A stretch of 42,955 nt of DNA from Actinomycetes bacterium. GTDB taxonomy: Bacteria > Actinomycetota > Acidimicrobiia > Spongiisociales > UBA5794. Positions 32,792 to 40,607 of the stretch are shown here, piece after piece; positions within the stretch are counted from its first letter, which is position 1, and every line of letters starts with the position of its first letter. The position numbers and the translations under genes were made by a program. Below the pieces are notes generated by a model, which saw nothing but the letters and a program-made list of their open reading frames with translations, searched no databases and was not told where the DNA came from. The stretch spans positions 1-42,955 of the forward strand of contig JAMBLH010000023.1 of assembly GCA_023336875.1 (NCBI GenBank), written 5' to 3'.

Positions 32792-33099
32792 AGATCAGGC
32801 TTGCGGATGACGAGATACGCATCCGTCTCAACCATGACGATGTGGTTCGATTGATCGATGGGGGCACGGTCGACTGCGTGGTGATGCCCGGTGCCTATTC
32901 GATTCGGATGACGACCTCCGCCCACACACGATCCGAAGTCGGCTTCACCGCCACCGGCATCGACCTTACGATTCCCCCCGGTGTGCTCCCTGACAACCCC
33001 AACGAATTCGAACCACACACGTGGGGTGGTGACGCCGGGCATCCACGCGTAATGATCGAGTTGGATAAGCAACGTCGCCCGAGAACACGTAGCGGCTAG
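32788..33099 (+). CDS. DUF7009-like small protein of the formate dehydrogenase island
   Basis: The 103-residue protein starts MKIRLADDEIRIRLNHDDV, a pattern like that of DUF7009-type small proteins (MKIR-x5-IR-x-RL). The rest is beta-rich with no catalytic motif. The start GTG overlaps the mobA stop as GTGA, so it is co-translated, and its stop overlaps the stop of fdhD on the other strand. A role in cofactor handling is suggested only by context. Confidence 0.7.
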   Translation: MKIRLADDEIRIRLNHDDVVRLIDGGTVDCVVMPGAYSIRMTTSAHTRSEVGFTATGIDLTIPPGVLPDNPNEFEPHTWGGDAGHPRVMIELDKQRRPRTRSG

Positions 33100-33875
33100 G
33101 AAATCCTCGTCCCACCGCAGTACACGTTGAATCCGTCCTCCGAGAGGAATCCAACGACCGTCATTCCGAGCTCGTCTCCGAGGTCCGCTGCGAGGGATGA
33201 TGCTCCGGATACGCCAGCGATGATTGGCATCCCTGCAACTGCGGCCTTCTGCACCATCTCGAAGCTGAGCCGTCCGGAAACAATGAGAACGAGATTGGAG
33301 AGTGGCCACCGGTCTCGTGAGAGGGAGCCGACCAGCTTGTCGACAGCGTTGTGGCGGCCCACATCCTCCGCAATACCCATGAACTCTCCTTCGGGGGTGA
33401 ATGCTGCGGCCGCGTGGATGCTTCCTGTGCGTCCGAAGACGGGCTGTGACCGCCGCATCACCGCCGGTAGAGATCTGAGCCTTGTGGCGCTGACGGTGGG
33501 ACCTTGACGAATGGTTCTTGCCGTGACTCGAACCGCGTCGATGGACGCCTTCCCACACACTCCACACGACGATGACGTGAACAGGTTGCGACGGAACTGC
33601 TCCGGATCCACCGTCACTCCATCTGCGAGCACTATCTCGTAGCGGTCGCCCTCGGTCGATCCCTCAGTGAGGCGAACTGCTGCGACCTCATCCGGAGTGA
33701 GCACGATTCCCTCCGTGAGGGAGAAGCCAAGTGCCAGATGCTCATCTTCGCCTGGTGTCCGCATCAGCACCGCAATAGGCACTCCTCCAAGCCGAAACTC
33801 AACCGGCGCCTCTTGGACGAGTTCGTCGGTGGTGGTTTCTGCTCCAGCGGCCGAGTAGCGAACGATCTCCCTCAA
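33096..33875 (-). CDS. fdhD: Formate dehydrogenase accessory sulfurtransferase FdhD
   Basis: The 259-residue protein is FdhD, which passes sulfur to the bis-MGD cofactor and is needed for formate dehydrogenase activity. The essential CxxC is in SSSCGVCGK; GIAEDVGRHNAVDK and VSGRLSFEMVQKA are the family hallmarks. The start is TTG 33875 with GGAGG eight to nine bases upstream; this ribosome site lies inside the end hairpin of the repeat element. It lies downstream of the Fe-S subunit gene on the same strand. Confidence 0.93.
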   Translation of the reverse strand: MREIVRYSAAGAETTTDELVQEAPVEFRLGGVPIAVLMRTPGEDEHLALGFSLTEGIVLTPDEVAAVRLTEGSTEGDRYEIVLADGVTVDPEQFRRNLFTSSSCGVCGKASIDAVRVTARTIRQGPTVSATRLRSLPAVMRRSQPVFGRTGSIHAAAAFTPEGEFMGIAEDVGRHNAVDKLVGSLSRDRWPLSNLVLIVSGRLSFEMVQKAAVAGMPIIAGVSGASSLAADLGDELGMTVVGFLSEDGFNVYCGGTRIS

Positions 33876-33881
33876 GACTCT

Positions 33882-34062
33882 GTCCTCCCTTCAGGGGGGA
33901 CGGCAGAGCGAAGCGATGCAGGGGGGAGTGCGAGCCTGCGAGCGGCTTGGGGCACAACCTTGTTCTGGTTCCTCGGGTACCGGGTTCGCAGGCTCAAGGT
34001 TCCCTCTGGCTCGCAAGGAACGTAGAACGTTCCCACTTGCCCGTCCCCCCTGAAGGGGGGAC
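33882..34062. repeat. Palindrome-ended dispersed element (copy 2)
   Basis: The left end folds as GTCCTCCC-TTCA-GGGGGGAC (33882-33901, one G-T pair) and the right end as GTCCCCCC-TGAA-GGGGGGAC (34043-34062, perfect). In opposite orientation the ends match closely, giving a 181-bp unit with structured terminal repeats, in the 200-base gap between the Fe-S subunit gene and fdhD. Internal blocks match the stretch at 73-120. The left hairpin supplies the fdhD ribosome site and would be able to mask it. Confidence 0.7.
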
Positions 34063-34077
34063 GTCTTGGGTGTGCGA

Positions 34078-34932
34078 TCACTTCTCTTCCTGCAGGTACC
34101 CGTATCCAAAGCGGCCCTTGATGCAGAGGTGGCCGTTGGTGACGTCGTGGTCCATGGGCGACGTGACCTTGACCACTCGGTTGTCCTGGACGTGTAGCTC
34201 CAGGTTGCACCCAACCCCACAGAACGAGCAGATCGTCGTTGTGATGGATTGGCGGCCCTCATCCCACGTGTCCGCCTCGCGCATGTCGTACTCCGACTTG
34301 AACATCAGTGCACCGGTAGGGCAGACTCCGATGCAGTTTCCGCAGTACACACATGCTGAGTCTGGGAGTGTGACGTCATATTCGGTCGAGATGGTCGAGG
34401 AGAGCCCACGGCCAGCCACGTCGATGGCGAAGGTGTTCTGGGCATCAGGCCCGCATGCCGCGACGCAGCGGTAGCACATAACGCATTTGTCGTAATCCCT
34501 GATGTAGAGGTCGTCCTGGATCTTGACTGCCCGGTGGGGCTCGTATCTTCCGAACCGGTCGGGATCGACGTCGTACTTTGACATCCAGTTCTTTGTCTCA
34601 GCATCGGCAAGGGAGAGGTCAACCGTCGATGCGTAGAACTCGTATAGGGTTCGCCGAGCATCTGTAATGCGTTCCGAATCGGTCGAGATCTCCATGCCGC
34701 TCTCGACGATCCGCGAGCATGCCGGCACCAGTGTGCGGGATCCCGCTACTTCGACCACACAAAGACGACAGGAGTTGAATGGGCTGAGCGTCTCGAGGAA
34801 GCACATGGTCGGCACGTCGAGATCTTGAGCGCGGCACACATCGAGAATCGTGGCGTCGGCATGTGCTGTGACTGCGGTTCTGTTGAGGGTGATCTCGACC
34901 ATTCTTGGTTCAGGAAGTGTGGACTCGATCAC
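34078..34932 (-). CDS. Formate dehydrogenase Fe-S subunit (split N-terminal part of the alpha subunit)
   Basis: The 284-residue protein equals the N-terminal third of NAD-linked formate dehydrogenase alpha subunits (FdsA type). In order: a [2Fe-2S] ferredoxin domain (Cys44, 55, 58, 72), two [4Fe-4S] motifs (Cys150-160 and Cys194-204), and a Mo4Fe4S domain (Cys235, 238, 242, 270). CIKGRFGYGY holds Lys272, equivalent to the lysine that links the cluster to MGD. The protein stops there; the catalytic domain is a separate gene at 36734-38611. The His-Cys3 cluster motif usually found after the [2Fe-2S] domain is missing. ATGA overlap with the NuoEF-like gene. Confidence 0.88.
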   Translation of the reverse strand: MIESTLPEPRMVEITLNRTAVTAHADATILDVCRAQDLDVPTMCFLETLSPFNSCRLCVVEVAGSRTLVPACSRIVESGMEISTDSERITDARRTLYEFYASTVDLSLADAETKNWMSKYDVDPDRFGRYEPHRAVKIQDDLYIRDYDKCVMCYRCVAACGPDAQNTFAIDVAGRGLSSTISTEYDVTLPDSACVYCGNCIGVCPTGALMFKSEYDMREADTWDEGRQSITTTICSFCGVGCNLELHVQDNRVVKVTSPMDHDVTNGHLCIKGRFGYGYLQEEK

Positions 34933-36536
34933 GAGTCACCTCCGATCAGCCCAATGCGAATGGCAGATTCGATAGCGTTTGCTGCTGTGTGGCCAAGACC
35001 ACAGATCGAGGCATCTCGCATCACCCATCCGACGGCGTCGAGATTGTCATAGTCGGTCTGGGTGTCGGTTCCTGAGCGGATCCGGCCGACGATCTCGAGT
35101 TGTTGAGATGTCCCAACGCGACACGGCACGCATAGTCCACATGATTCGTCGGCGAAGAACTCGGCGATCCGATGTGTGATCGCGCCCATGTCGACCTCAG
35201 TGTTGAAGGCCATGATTGCCCCGGATCCAAGAGAGACTCCTGCATCGCGCCCATCCTCGAATGTCAGAGGCACGTCGAGTTGGGCCTCGGTGAGGAATGA
35301 ACCTGCCGCACCTCCTGTGAGGACCGCCCGAAGTTCGCCAACTGCACCTCCTGCAAGATTGATGAGCTCTCTCGTCGTGACACCGAACTCGACTTGATAC
35401 ACGCCGGGTTTCGCCACTTTCCCACTCACGCAGAAGAGTTTGAGTCCTGTGGACTCCTTCGTACCGAGTCGTGCAAAGGAGTCGCCCCCGTCGCGGATGA
35501 TCCCAGGGATGGCGGCAAAGGTCTCGACGTTGTTGATCAGCGTCGGGGAGCCGAACAGGCCGGATTGTGTTGGGAAGGGCGGCTTCTGGCGAGGCTGTCC
35601 CCTGAATCCTTCGATCGAGTTGAAAAGAGCCGTTTCTTCTCCGCATATGTATGCGCCAGCTCCTCTGCGGATCTCGATGTCAACACCGAAATCCGAACCT
35701 GTGGCCTCCAGCGCAGCCTCGAGCACATTCTCAGCTTCGCGGTACTCCCCTCGGATGTAGATGTATGCCTTGGTCGCGCCAACGGCCAACGCTGCGATGG
35801 CAATTCCCTCGAGAAGCACGAACGGGTTCGTCTCGATAAGCCAGCGGTCCTTGAATGTGCCTGGCTCGGATTCATCTGCATTGCACACAACGTACTTCGC
35901 GTCGCCGGACGCGTCAGCAACACCGTCCCACTTGATGCCAGCGGGGAAGGCAGCACCTCCACGTCCACGAATTCCTGACACCGTGACCTCGTTGCGAACG
36001 GCGGTGGCCCCCATTGTGCGTGCCTTGACAAGAGCATCGAAGGATGGCGTGTACAACCGTGGCGACTCTGGCGTCTCGTGCGTCCCGTCGAGTACCGATG
36101 CGACTACTTCGGCTGTGACGGGCGCGATGGTGAGCGCTGTCTCGCCTGCCCTCTGGATGAAGGCGGCCGATCCCTTCTCGCAGTGCCCGAGGCACGGCGA
36201 TCGAACCCACATACCCTCACCGTTCGGTGCGCCCTCCGGGCCAATCTCGGCCTCGAGGGTTGAGATGAGCTGGTCTCCTCCAGCAGCCGTGCACACGATG
36301 TCATCACACACCCGCGCAACACGTGCGGGAGTCGGTTCGGTTGCGATCAGGTCGTAAAACGTCGCAACTCCATATGCCTCTGCCGGGGCGACAGGAATCC
36401 GTTCAGAAATGTAGTTCAGTGCCCCATGGCTCACGAACCCGATCGAATCCTGGACTGCATGGAGCGAGGGAAGCAGAAGATGCCTGTTCTCGGCCGCGTT
36501 GTGAAAGCCACCATAGGCAACATGGTCGTCTGCCAC
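34929..36536 (-). CDS. Formate dehydrogenase diaphorase subunit, NuoE-NuoF fusion
   Basis: From GTG 36536 this is a 535-residue fusion of a NuoE-like thioredoxin-fold domain (1-135; [2Fe-2S] ligands Cys77, 82, 115, 119) and a NuoF-like flavoprotein (IRGRGGAAFPAGIKW, NADESEPGTFKDR, GAGAYICGEETAL, and the [4Fe-4S] motif ESCGLCVPCRVG). It should pass electrons from formate oxidation to NAD+. Coding character continues upstream in the same frame as far as the stop at 36657-36659; ATC 36644, with GAGG five bases upstream, is a candidate non-standard start, as no ATG, GTG or TTG occurs there. Confidence 0.9.
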   Translation of the reverse strand: MADDHVAYGGFHNAAENRHLLLPSLHAVQDSIGFVSHGALNYISERIPVAPAEAYGVATFYDLIATEPTPARVARVCDDIVCTAAGGDQLISTLEAEIGPEGAPNGEGMWVRSPCLGHCEKGSAAFIQRAGETALTIAPVTAEVVASVLDGTHETPESPRLYTPSFDALVKARTMGATAVRNEVTVSGIRGRGGAAFPAGIKWDGVADASGDAKYVVCNADESEPGTFKDRWLIETNPFVLLEGIAIAALAVGATKAYIYIRGEYREAENVLEAALEATGSDFGVDIEIRRGAGAYICGEETALFNSIEGFRGQPRQKPPFPTQSGLFGSPTLINNVETFAAIPGIIRDGGDSFARLGTKESTGLKLFCVSGKVAKPGVYQVEFGVTTRELINLAGGAVGELRAVLTGGAAGSFLTEAQLDVPLTFEDGRDAGVSLGSGAIMAFNTEVDMGAITHRIAEFFADESCGLCVPCRVGTSQQLEIVGRIRSGTDTQTDYDNLDAVGWVMRDASICGLGHTAANAIESAIRIGLIGGDS

Positions 36537-36733
36537 TGTTCGTTCCGTTGCGCCTGACCATGTCGAATCCGGCTCGCCCAGTAGCGCATCAACGGCGGCG
36601 CGCTCGGCATCCGTCGGTGCATCAGTTGTAGTTTGATAGTCGATGGTGGCCTCGCTTCAGTGTCCCCATGATGGTCGTTCGTGCGGACCAAGGAGGAGAG
36701 CGGAATACGACATCATAATTGTATGCAGTCCGT

Positions 36734-38611
36734 CTAGAGACTCTCGATACGCACAGCCGTTGCCTTGAACTCGGCGGTCCCTGACTTGGGGTCCCAGTCA
36801 TCGATCGTCAGTTGATTCACGTCGACCTCATCTGGTGCGTGAAACGCCATGAACACCAGGCCCCTGCGCAGGCCGTCCACGATGCGCACGGGTGCTTCGA
36901 CAGATCCTCTGCGTGATGAGACTCGGACAACTTCGCGCTCTTCGACGCCAAGATCCTCGGCTTGTTCCTTCGTCATGTCGATCACTACATCGGCTCGAAT
37001 AGGTGATCGGTAGCCGCCCGACTGGACTCCCGTGTTGTAGGAGTCGAGTCGTCGCCCTGTTGTCAGCCTGATAGGGAAGTCATCGTCGAGGGGATCGATG
37101 GGTGGCATCCATTCGACTATCGAGAACGGAGCAGGTTCTCTTGGCAGGGTCTCCTCCCAGAGCCATCCATGGAGGAAAGGTGTTCCCGGGTGATCGTCGT
37201 CCGGACAGGGCCACTGGAGCCCGCCGAGGGCGTCAAGGCGTTCGTAGGACATACCCGCGTGCATGGGCGAGAGACTGCGGAGTTCGTCCCAGATGGCCTC
37301 TGCGTCGCGTGGCTCCCAATCGTGGCCAAGTGCATTGGCGAGCATCGTGATGATCTCATTGTCGTCCTTCGCCTCGCCTGGAGGATCGAGCGCCTTGCGA
37401 ACTCGCTGGACGCGGCGCTCTGATGAGGTGACGGTTCCATCGGTCTCCGCCCAGCCTGCTGCGGCGGGAAAGACCACGTCAGCCATTTGTGCGGTCTTGG
37501 TGAGGAAGATGTCCTGAACAACAAGGTGGTCGAGTCCATCGAGAAGGCGGATCGCCCTGCTGACATCTGCCTCGGACTGCGCGGGATTCTCGCCGATTAC
37601 ATACATCGCCGTGAGTTCACCGAGATCCATTGCATCGATCATCTCAGCGATGTGCCATCCGGGTTCCGCTGGAACGGGTGAGTCCCAAGCTGCTTCGAAC
37701 TTGGCTCTCGCATTACGGTCCGTAACGTCCTGGAATCCAGGGAACTTGTTCGGGAGGGCACCCATGTCGCCGCCCCCCTGGACATTGTTCTGTCCACGGA
37801 TCGGGACGAGCCCCGATCCCCACCGGCCGACGTGGCCTGTGAGAAGAGCGAGGTTGATGAGAGAGAGCACGTTGTCTGTCCCGGTGGCGTGCTCGGTGAT
37901 CCCGAGCGTCCAGCACAGTTGCGCAGTTGGCGCCTTTGCATAGTCGTGAGCAAGAGCGCGGATCGCCTCAGCGGGCACTCCAGTGATTTCCTCACCACGC
38001 TCGAGGGTCCAGGTCTCGACCGACTCTGCGTACGCATCGAATCCGGACGTCGAGTGCTGAATGAACTCGGCATTGACCAGGCCTGCGTGGATGATCTCAC
38101 GGGCGACCGTGTTCGAGAGAGCTATGTCTGATCCGACATCGATGCCCAGCCACGTATCGGCCCATTCAGCAGACTCTGAGCGTCGGGGGTCGACGGTATA
38201 CATTTTTGCGCCGTTGCGGATGCCCTTGGTGATGCGGTGAAAAAAGATAGGGTGGGCGTTGCGCGCGTTCGACCCCCACAGGACGATTAGGTCCGTGGTC
38301 TCCATCTCCTTGTAGGAGGAGGTGCCTCCTCCTGCCCCGAGCACTGCCGCCAGACCGGCGACGGAGGGAGCGTGTCAGGTACGGTTGCAGCTGTCTATGT
38401 TGTTCGTGCCGAGAACCGTCCTGGCGAACTTCTCTGCGAGAAAGTTCATCTCATTGGTTGCCTTGGAACACGAGAGCAGTCCCGTTGCCGCACCGGAATT
38501 GCGTTCGAATCCTGCCGCTGCCGTTGCCAGAGCCGTATCCCAGTCTGTCGGCTGCAGCTCGCCGTCGATCCGAACCATCGGCGAGGTCAACCGCTCATAT
38601 CGTTTACCCAT
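36734..38611 (-). CDS. fdhA: Selenocysteine-containing formate dehydrogenase catalytic subunit
   Basis: Two open frames, 38377-38611 and 36734-38374, are in phase and separated only by a UGA at 38375-38377. Read through as selenocysteine the protein has 625 residues, and the junction reads NNIDSCNRT-U-HAPSVAGL, the exact place of the catalytic Cys/Sec in formate dehydrogenases. Later motifs (LWGSNARNAHP, RGQNNVQGGGDMG, GENPAQSEAD) bind bis-MGD. The N-terminal Mo4Fe4S domain is absent and is encoded at 34078-34932. GGAGG six bases before ATG 38611 marks a real start. The host must carry selA, selB, selC and selD elsewhere. Confidence 0.92.
38346..38377 (-). promoter_or_regulatory. Bacterial SECIS element
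   Basis: After the UGA there are 18 bases, then the loop GGTCT (38352-38356) closed by GTCGCC (38357-38362) and GGCGGC (38346-38351), six pairs with one G-U. The E. coli fdhF SECIS has the same 18-base distance and a GGUCU in its loop, which SelB recognises. Part of the similarity is forced by the conserved protein sequence VAGL, but the stem pairing is extra support. Confidence 0.8.
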
Positions 38612-38665
38612 CTTTCACCTCCCGTCGCCAGAGCCCACGGTACCACCCCCGCACGCAAGAACCGG

Positions 38666-39298
38666 CTAGACGATGCGGCGGTCACTTGCCCAGCGGGCGA
38701 GCTCGTGGCGGTTGGAGAGTTGGAGCTTGCGCAGGACGGCAGAGACGTGGGTTTCTACGGTTTTGGTCGAGATGTCCAGGCGTCGGGCGACCTGTTTGTA
38801 CTGGTAGCCGCGGGCGATCTGGCGTAATACCTCTTTCTCGCGCGGTGTGAGTTGGTCAAGTTCTGGGTCCTCCTCGATCGGCACCGCCTTTGAGAACGCC
38901 TCGAGGACGAAGCCGGCCAGCGAAGGCGAGAAGACCGCATCGCCGGAATCCACCCTGCGGATCGCGTCGGCGAGTTCGGAGGGAGAGATTGATTTCGTCA
39001 CATATCCCCGACATCCTGCACGGATCATCGCGATCACGTCCTCAGGCGCGTCCGATACAGAGAGCGCGAGGAATCGGATGCCGGGATTCGTCTCCGAGAT
39101 ACTCGTGACCACAGCAACTCCTCCCCCCCCGGGCATGTGTACATCAACCAGTACGACATCCGGCTTGTGTGCGCGAATCTCGTCGATCGCACCATCGACA
39201 TCCCCCGAGACGCCGAGCACATCGAACTCGTCTGAGAGTTCTGCCCGTACACCCGTGAGGAAGAGAGAGTGGTCGTCCACCAGATACACCGACGTCAT
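38666..39298 (-). CDS. LuxR-type response regulator
   Basis: The 210-residue protein has an N-terminal receiver domain (phospho-acceptor Asp52 in VLVDVHMPGGGG) and a C-terminal LuxR helix-turn-helix (LTPREKEVLRQIARGYQYKQVARRLDISTKTVETHVSAVLRKL). It overlaps the kinase gene as ATGA and is its partner. The formate dehydrogenase catalytic gene begins 54 bases downstream on the same strand. Confidence 0.93.
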   Translation of the reverse strand: MTSVYLVDDHSLFLTGVRAELSDEFDVLGVSGDVDGAIDEIRAHKPDVVLVDVHMPGGGGVAVVTSISETNPGIRFLALSVSDAPEDVIAMIRAGCRGYVTKSISPSELADAIRRVDSGDAVFSPSLAGFVLEAFSKAVPIEEDPELDQLTPREKEVLRQIARGYQYKQVARRLDISTKTVETHVSAVLRKLQLSNRHELARWASDRRIV

Positions 39299-40476
39299 AA
39301 GGTACCTCCAGGCATTGTCAGGTGGACCTCCGTGCCAACTCCGCTTGACGAGTCGATTGTCACGGTTCCGCCATTGCGCGACATCCGTCCCCGGATGGAC
39401 TCAGTGATTCCTTTGCGGTCCGCTTCGACGTTCTCGGGATCGAAGCCGCAACCCTGATCTGTGATGAACACTTCGACGTCATCGCCGGTCGCCTCGGCGA
39501 ACACTGAGACCTTGGCCGCTCCCGAATGCTGTGCGGCGTTCATCATTGTCTCCGTTGCTGCTCCGACGAGCGCCTTCTGAGCTGCGGGGGGGAGTTCGTC
39601 ATCGCCCACCACAACGACGGTGACAGGGACGTCGTGGGCCTCCTCAACTCTTGTGGCGGCCGCTCCTAGCGCGCCGCGGAGAGTCTGTTCGTCGGCAGCT
39701 TCAGGGTTATAGAGCCACGCGCGGAGGTCTCTCTCCTGAGCTCGTGCAAGAGTGACCATCTTCTTCGGATCCTCTGTGCGCTGGATGAGCGCGAGGGACT
39801 GGAGCACGGAGTCATGGAGGTGAGCCGCCATCTCGGCACGCTCCTCGGAGCGGATGCGAGCTCGGCGTTCCGTACCGAGATCCTCAATCAGGGACCAAAA
39901 CCACGGACCACCCACGATGACGAACCCAACAAGCGTGAGGATTGTCGCAATGACGAGAGCACCCACCGATTGAAGCCCATCGAGCGACGTCAGCACGAAG
40001 GCTAGACCAGCGATCATCATGGCAAGGCCACCGAGGACAAGCCACCACGGACGCCGTGACGAGCCAACAACGCCTTCGAGAGACTGCTCGTAGTTGAAGC
40101 CGGACGTGTCGATTGCGATGGCGAGACCGAAGAGGACGAGCACGATCGGCCACGTGGCAGGACCGAACCAGAGCCCGATTCCCTGGAAGAGGAGCATTCC
40201 TGCAAGGAACATCGCGCCGATGCCGATCTTCTGTCGCGTTGTGGCTGAATGCGATTCAGGGGGTCCCTTGGCCTCAGGAACGATGAGCGAAGCGAGCACG
40301 TACGCGATGAGGCCAACCCCGCCAGCAAGCATCGCGGAGAGAAATGCTGCCCGAACGTATATCGGATGGATGCCGAGTCTCTCGCCGATTCCTCCAGCAA
40401 CGCCGGTGAGCATGCGCTTGTCTACCGATCGAAGGAACGGCCAATCGATTGTCTTGTGTCCAGAAGTCATTGCCAC
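39295..40476 (-). CDS. PspC-domain sensor histidine kinase
   Basis: The 393-residue kinase has an N-terminal PspC domain (about 15-70), several membrane helices up to about residue 195, a HisKA_3-like dimerisation helix with the phospho-acceptor in AAHLHDSVLQSL (His221), and a C-terminal HATPase (TMMNAAQHSGAAKV, ITDQGCGFDP). This layout is common in actinobacterial envelope-stress systems. Start GTG 40476 has GGGAG five bases upstream. It is divergent from the PspC membrane protein gene. Confidence 0.92.
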   Translation of the reverse strand: MAMTSGHKTIDWPFLRSVDKRMLTGVAGGIGERLGIHPIYVRAAFLSAMLAGGVGLIAYVLASLIVPEAKGPPESHSATTRQKIGIGAMFLAGMLLFQGIGLWFGPATWPIVLVLFGLAIAIDTSGFNYEQSLEGVVGSSRRPWWLVLGGLAMMIAGLAFVLTSLDGLQSVGALVIATILTLVGFVIVGGPWFWSLIEDLGTERRARIRSEERAEMAAHLHDSVLQSLALIQRTEDPKKMVTLARAQERDLRAWLYNPEAADEQTLRGALGAAATRVEEAHDVPVTVVVVGDDELPPAAQKALVGAATETMMNAAQHSGAAKVSVFAEATGDDVEVFITDQGCGFDPENVEADRKGITESIRGRMSRNGGTVTIDSSSGVGTEVHLTMPGGTL

Positions 40477-40607
40477 AGTGCTCCCAATGGTGTCACAGCC
40501 TGCGCACTGTCACAACTGGGGACGACCCTGAGAGAACCCTGAGACCTCAGGAATGGAGGGGGCTGTTCCCTATTGCGGACCCAGTCGATTCACGACACGA
40601 TTACGAC

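Noticed and set aside
32758..33567. Open frame of 269 codons on the minus strand
   Set aside because: It overlaps mobA's end, the DUF7009-like gene and fdhD in another frame; its composition (Arg/His/Gly-rich) is not protein-like.
38375..38377. UGA as a true stop with two separate genes or a decayed formate dehydrogenase
   Set aside because: Both sides are in the same frame, the missing residue falls on the catalytic Sec/Cys, and a SECIS-like hairpin follows; the upstream part has a strong ribosome site and the downstream part lacks one.
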